Shown here piece after piece: positions 62,141 through 64,000 of a DNA stretch of 64,000 nt (its first letter is position 1; each line of letters opens with the position of its first letter). Origin of the DNA: DATGMS01 sp040905145 (GTDB taxonomy: Bacteria > Bacteroidota > Bacteroidia > Cytophagales > Cyclobacteriaceae); contig JBBDSC010000201.1 in the NCBI GenBank assembly GCA_040905145.1, positions 19,056 to 83,055 on the forward strand, written 5' to 3'. The translations under genes were made by a program, and so were the position numbers. The notes under the pieces were generated by a model. The model searched no databases. It was given only the letters and a program-made list of their open reading frames with translations, and was not told the origin of the DNA.

Positions 62141-63901
62141 ATGAAAAGCAGAATATTAGCCTTGTTTTTTACCATAGTGCTGTCAAGTTGTATAAATGAT
62201 GTATTGGATAGGCAGCCTTTGAACCTCATCGTAGATCCGGATGTCTGGCAGTCAGAGCAATTGGTGGATATTTATCTGGTCGCTTTATATGATGCCATAC
62301 CCATTGGGTTTCCTACTAGTCCGGCGGCTTTTCAGTCAAATTTTACGGATGAATCTTCCTATCACGAGGAAAACCCTCCGGTAAGTAATTATGGGGCCCA
62401 AAGCATATCCCTTAATACTGGAATGTATTCCTGGATACGTAAAGCCAATTATTTTTTAGACAAGATCATGACAAGCAGTTTGTCAGAGTCGCAAATTAAT
62501 TCATTGGCTGCTGAGTGCCGGTTTATTAGGGCCTACTATTATTTTGATCTGGTGAAAAAGTATGGGGGAATGCCTATAATCACCGAGGTCCAGACCTTTG
62601 AGGACAACCTTGAAGAATTACAGGTAACAAGAAACAAGGAAGATGAAGTCTATGAGTTTATTTTAAAAGAACTGGATGAAGCAATAATGGATTTACCTGA
62701 AGAATGGGACGCAAATAATGAAAACCGGGCCACCAAATCAGTAGGCCTGGCTTTAAAATCAAGGGCCATGTTATATGCGGGATCCATAGCAAAATATGGC
62801 AGTGTACAATTGGACGGCCTGATTGGTATTCCTTCAGAGAAGACCGACAAATATTTTACCGCCTCTCTGGATGCTTCCACTGCCATCATAGAAAGCAATA
62901 AATTTGCGCTTTACGATCAATTATATGATCCAGCAGCCGGATCGGGTGATCCCTCAGCAAATTACCAGAATATATTCCTTGACGAGAACAACAAGGAAAT
63001 CATTTTTCAAAAGGCCTACAGCTTTCCTGATAAAGCCCATAGCTATGATAACTTCAATGTTCCGGAAGGTTATACCACCAATCAGGGAAGTGCCATATGC
63101 CCGACGCTGGAAATGGCAGAATCTTATGAGAATATTGATGGAACAACGGGGAAATTTGACATAGAAAACAAGGAGTTTGATTCACCGGAAGATCTTTACA
63201 AAAATAAAGATCCCCGTTTTGACGGGAGTATCCTTCGTTCAGGAAGTCCCTTCGCTGATAGGCCGGTACAAATATATCGGGGGATCTATGATGAAAGTGG
63301 TACTTTGTATGAAAGCCTGGCACCTTTCCCTCAGGATCCTTCTATAAATCAAGTTGGTCTGGATGGTCCATTTCCAACAGGAAATTTCAGTAAAACGGGT
63401 TTTTATATCAAAAAATATTTAGTGACTACCTCAGCCGTGGTAGAACCAGGGTTTTCCGATCAAAACTATATTGATATACGATACGGGGAAATTTTACTGA
63501 ATTATGCAGAGGCTGCCTTTGAGTTGGGTGAAAAATCCAATGCACTTGCTGCCATCAACCAGATAAGAGCACGGGCTGGGATAAAATCACTAACTGACGC
63601 AGAGCTGACTTTGTCGAGATTGCGGAATGAGAGAAAAGTCGAGTTGGCATTTGAAGACAAACGTTTTTGGGATATTAGACGATGGAGAATTGGCACTGAG
63701 CTGTTCAGGAGTACGTATGTCGGTGGCCTATGGCCTTATCTTAATTATAATAATGGTGATTACACTTACACTTTTGAATTGGTGAGTGGATATCCCATTG
63801 ACGGTGGATTGCCCAGAATTTTTAATCAACGGGATTACTATAGCAATCTATCGGGCTATATCACCACAAATAACAATATTGTAAATAATCCCGGATGGTA
63901 A
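62141..63901 (+). CDS. SusD/RagB-family glycan-binding lipoprotein
   Basis: 586 residues. The lipoprotein signal MKSRILALFFTIVLSSC has Cys17. It is the all-helical, tetratricopeptide-like SusD fold: RQPLNLIVDPDVWQSEQLVD near 24, CRFIRAYYYFDLVKKYGGMP near 127, ATKSVGLALKSRAMLYAGS near 197 and LRNERKVELAFEDKRFWDIR near 487, the classical ending. It binds the glycan over the SusC channel. It lies 11 bases after susC and is followed by a lipoprotein gene, so the three belong to one operon. Substrate cannot be read. Confidence 0.93.
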   Translation: MKSRILALFFTIVLSSCINDVLDRQPLNLIVDPDVWQSEQLVDIYLVALYDAIPIGFPTSPAAFQSNFTDESSYHEENPPVSNYGAQSISLNTGMYSWIRKANYFLDKIMTSSLSESQINSLAAECRFIRAYYYFDLVKKYGGMPIITEVQTFEDNLEELQVTRNKEDEVYEFILKELDEAIMDLPEEWDANNENRATKSVGLALKSRAMLYAGSIAKYGSVQLDGLIGIPSEKTDKYFTASLDASTAIIESNKFALYDQLYDPAAGSGDPSANYQNIFLDENNKEIIFQKAYSFPDKAHSYDNFNVPEGYTTNQGSAICPTLEMAESYENIDGTTGKFDIENKEFDSPEDLYKNKDPRFDGSILRSGSPFADRPVQIYRGIYDESGTLYESLAPFPQDPSINQVGLDGPFPTGNFSKTGFYIKKYLVTTSAVVEPGFSDQNYIDIRYGEILLNYAEAAFELGEKSNALAAINQIRARAGIKSLTDAELTLSRLRNERKVELAFEDKRFWDIRRWRIGTELFRSTYVGGLWPYLNYNNGDYTYTFELVSGYPIDGGLPRIFNQRDYYSNLSGYITTNNNIVNNPGW

Positions 63902-63918
63902 TCTTAAAAAAAATAAAA

Positions 63919-64000
63919 ATGAAACCTACGATATATCTTTCAATCATCCTATTATCCTTAGTGAGTTGTGAAATTGATAACTATGATGCACCGCAGTTAA
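63919..64000 (+). CDS. Lipoprotein, N-terminal part (runs off the window)
   Basis: 27 codons are visible, without a stop: MKPTIYLSIILLSLVSC, a complete lipoprotein signal with Cys17, followed by EIDNYDAPQL. The sequence CEIDNYDAP after the lipobox is typical of DUF3823-type surface lipoproteins that follow SusD genes. It lies 17 bases after the SusD stop. It is probably an accessory surface glycan-binding protein, to be confirmed with the next sequence. Confidence 0.7.
   Translation, partial: MKPTIYLSIILLSLVSCEIDNYDAPQL

Overview
The window looks like part of a draft chromosome from a marine or saline Bacteroidota, most likely the Cyclobacteriaceae. That placement is inferred from gene families (SusC/SusD pair, many S1 sulfatases, Gfo/Idh/MocA enzymes with RR leaders, PmoA, ThuA, BNR_4 proteins) and from low GC with weak Shine-Dalgarno signals; no 16S gene is present to confirm it. 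Five runs of exactly 100 N (18016-18115, 38923-39022, 40559-40658, 50633-50732, 51932-52031) are scaffold gaps of unknown true size.

Layout. 1-8726 (minus strand) is housekeeping: the start of hisC, then hisD and hisG, an acyltransferase tail, yciH, a tandem universal stress protein, menA, a glutathione peroxidase lipoprotein, argS and arginase. 9035-9568 is a decayed junction where an IS110 transposase N-terminus runs in frame, through one TGA, into the C-terminus of a TolC-like protein. 9971-13235 (plus) holds a TSUP permease, an unknown protein with a strong terminator, and a SpeA-type arginine decarboxylase. 13821-24424 (plus) is a run of six S1 sulfatases and a detached HEAT-repeat ORF, all exported and all with the formylglycine Cys motif. 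A convergent lipoprotein polysaccharide lyase and an alpha/beta hydrolase follow on the minus strand.

28010-33747 (plus) is a small sugar-acid type operon: Gfo/Idh/MocA oxidoreductase, an Nramp-like transporter without its metal ligands, an NAD-dependent epimerase, a DHDPS/KDPG-type aldolase and a LacI regulator. A Xre-RES toxin-antitoxin pair separates it from a long minus-strand accessory region (34855-49777). That region holds a BNR_4 propeller, a ceramidase-esterase fusion, a HiPIP lipoprotein, a ThuA protein, a membrane-bound-dehydrogenase-like propeller, another propeller, a second ceramidase-like hydrolase, an RR-leader DegT aminotransferase, amidohydrolases and an isochorismatase-like hydrolase. 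Several of these are frameshifted. 50053-52333 is a graveyard of truncated genes, IS remnants and gaps. 52439-55830 carries a NagB-NagA fusion and an SSS transporter. The end (56152-64000) is a Gfo/Idh-PmoA pair and a SusC-SusD-lipoprotein locus, in which SusC is interrupted by a small frame-shifting deletion.

How it fits together (inference). Outer-membrane SusCD, exported lyases and sulfatases would desulfate and cleave a sulfated, probably amino-sugar-containing glycan. The SSS transporter and NagB-NagA would import and catabolise the amino sugar, and the Gfo/Idh, aldolase and epimerase genes would process derived sugar acids. A palindrome of the type GGTWACGTAMCCGAAAG recurs in three regulatory regions and may link these loci under a LacI-type regulator. 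The most unusual features are the group of RR-leader (Tat-like) metabolic enzymes, the Nramp-like protein without a metal site, and the copied susC leader in front of a Gfo/Idh gene.
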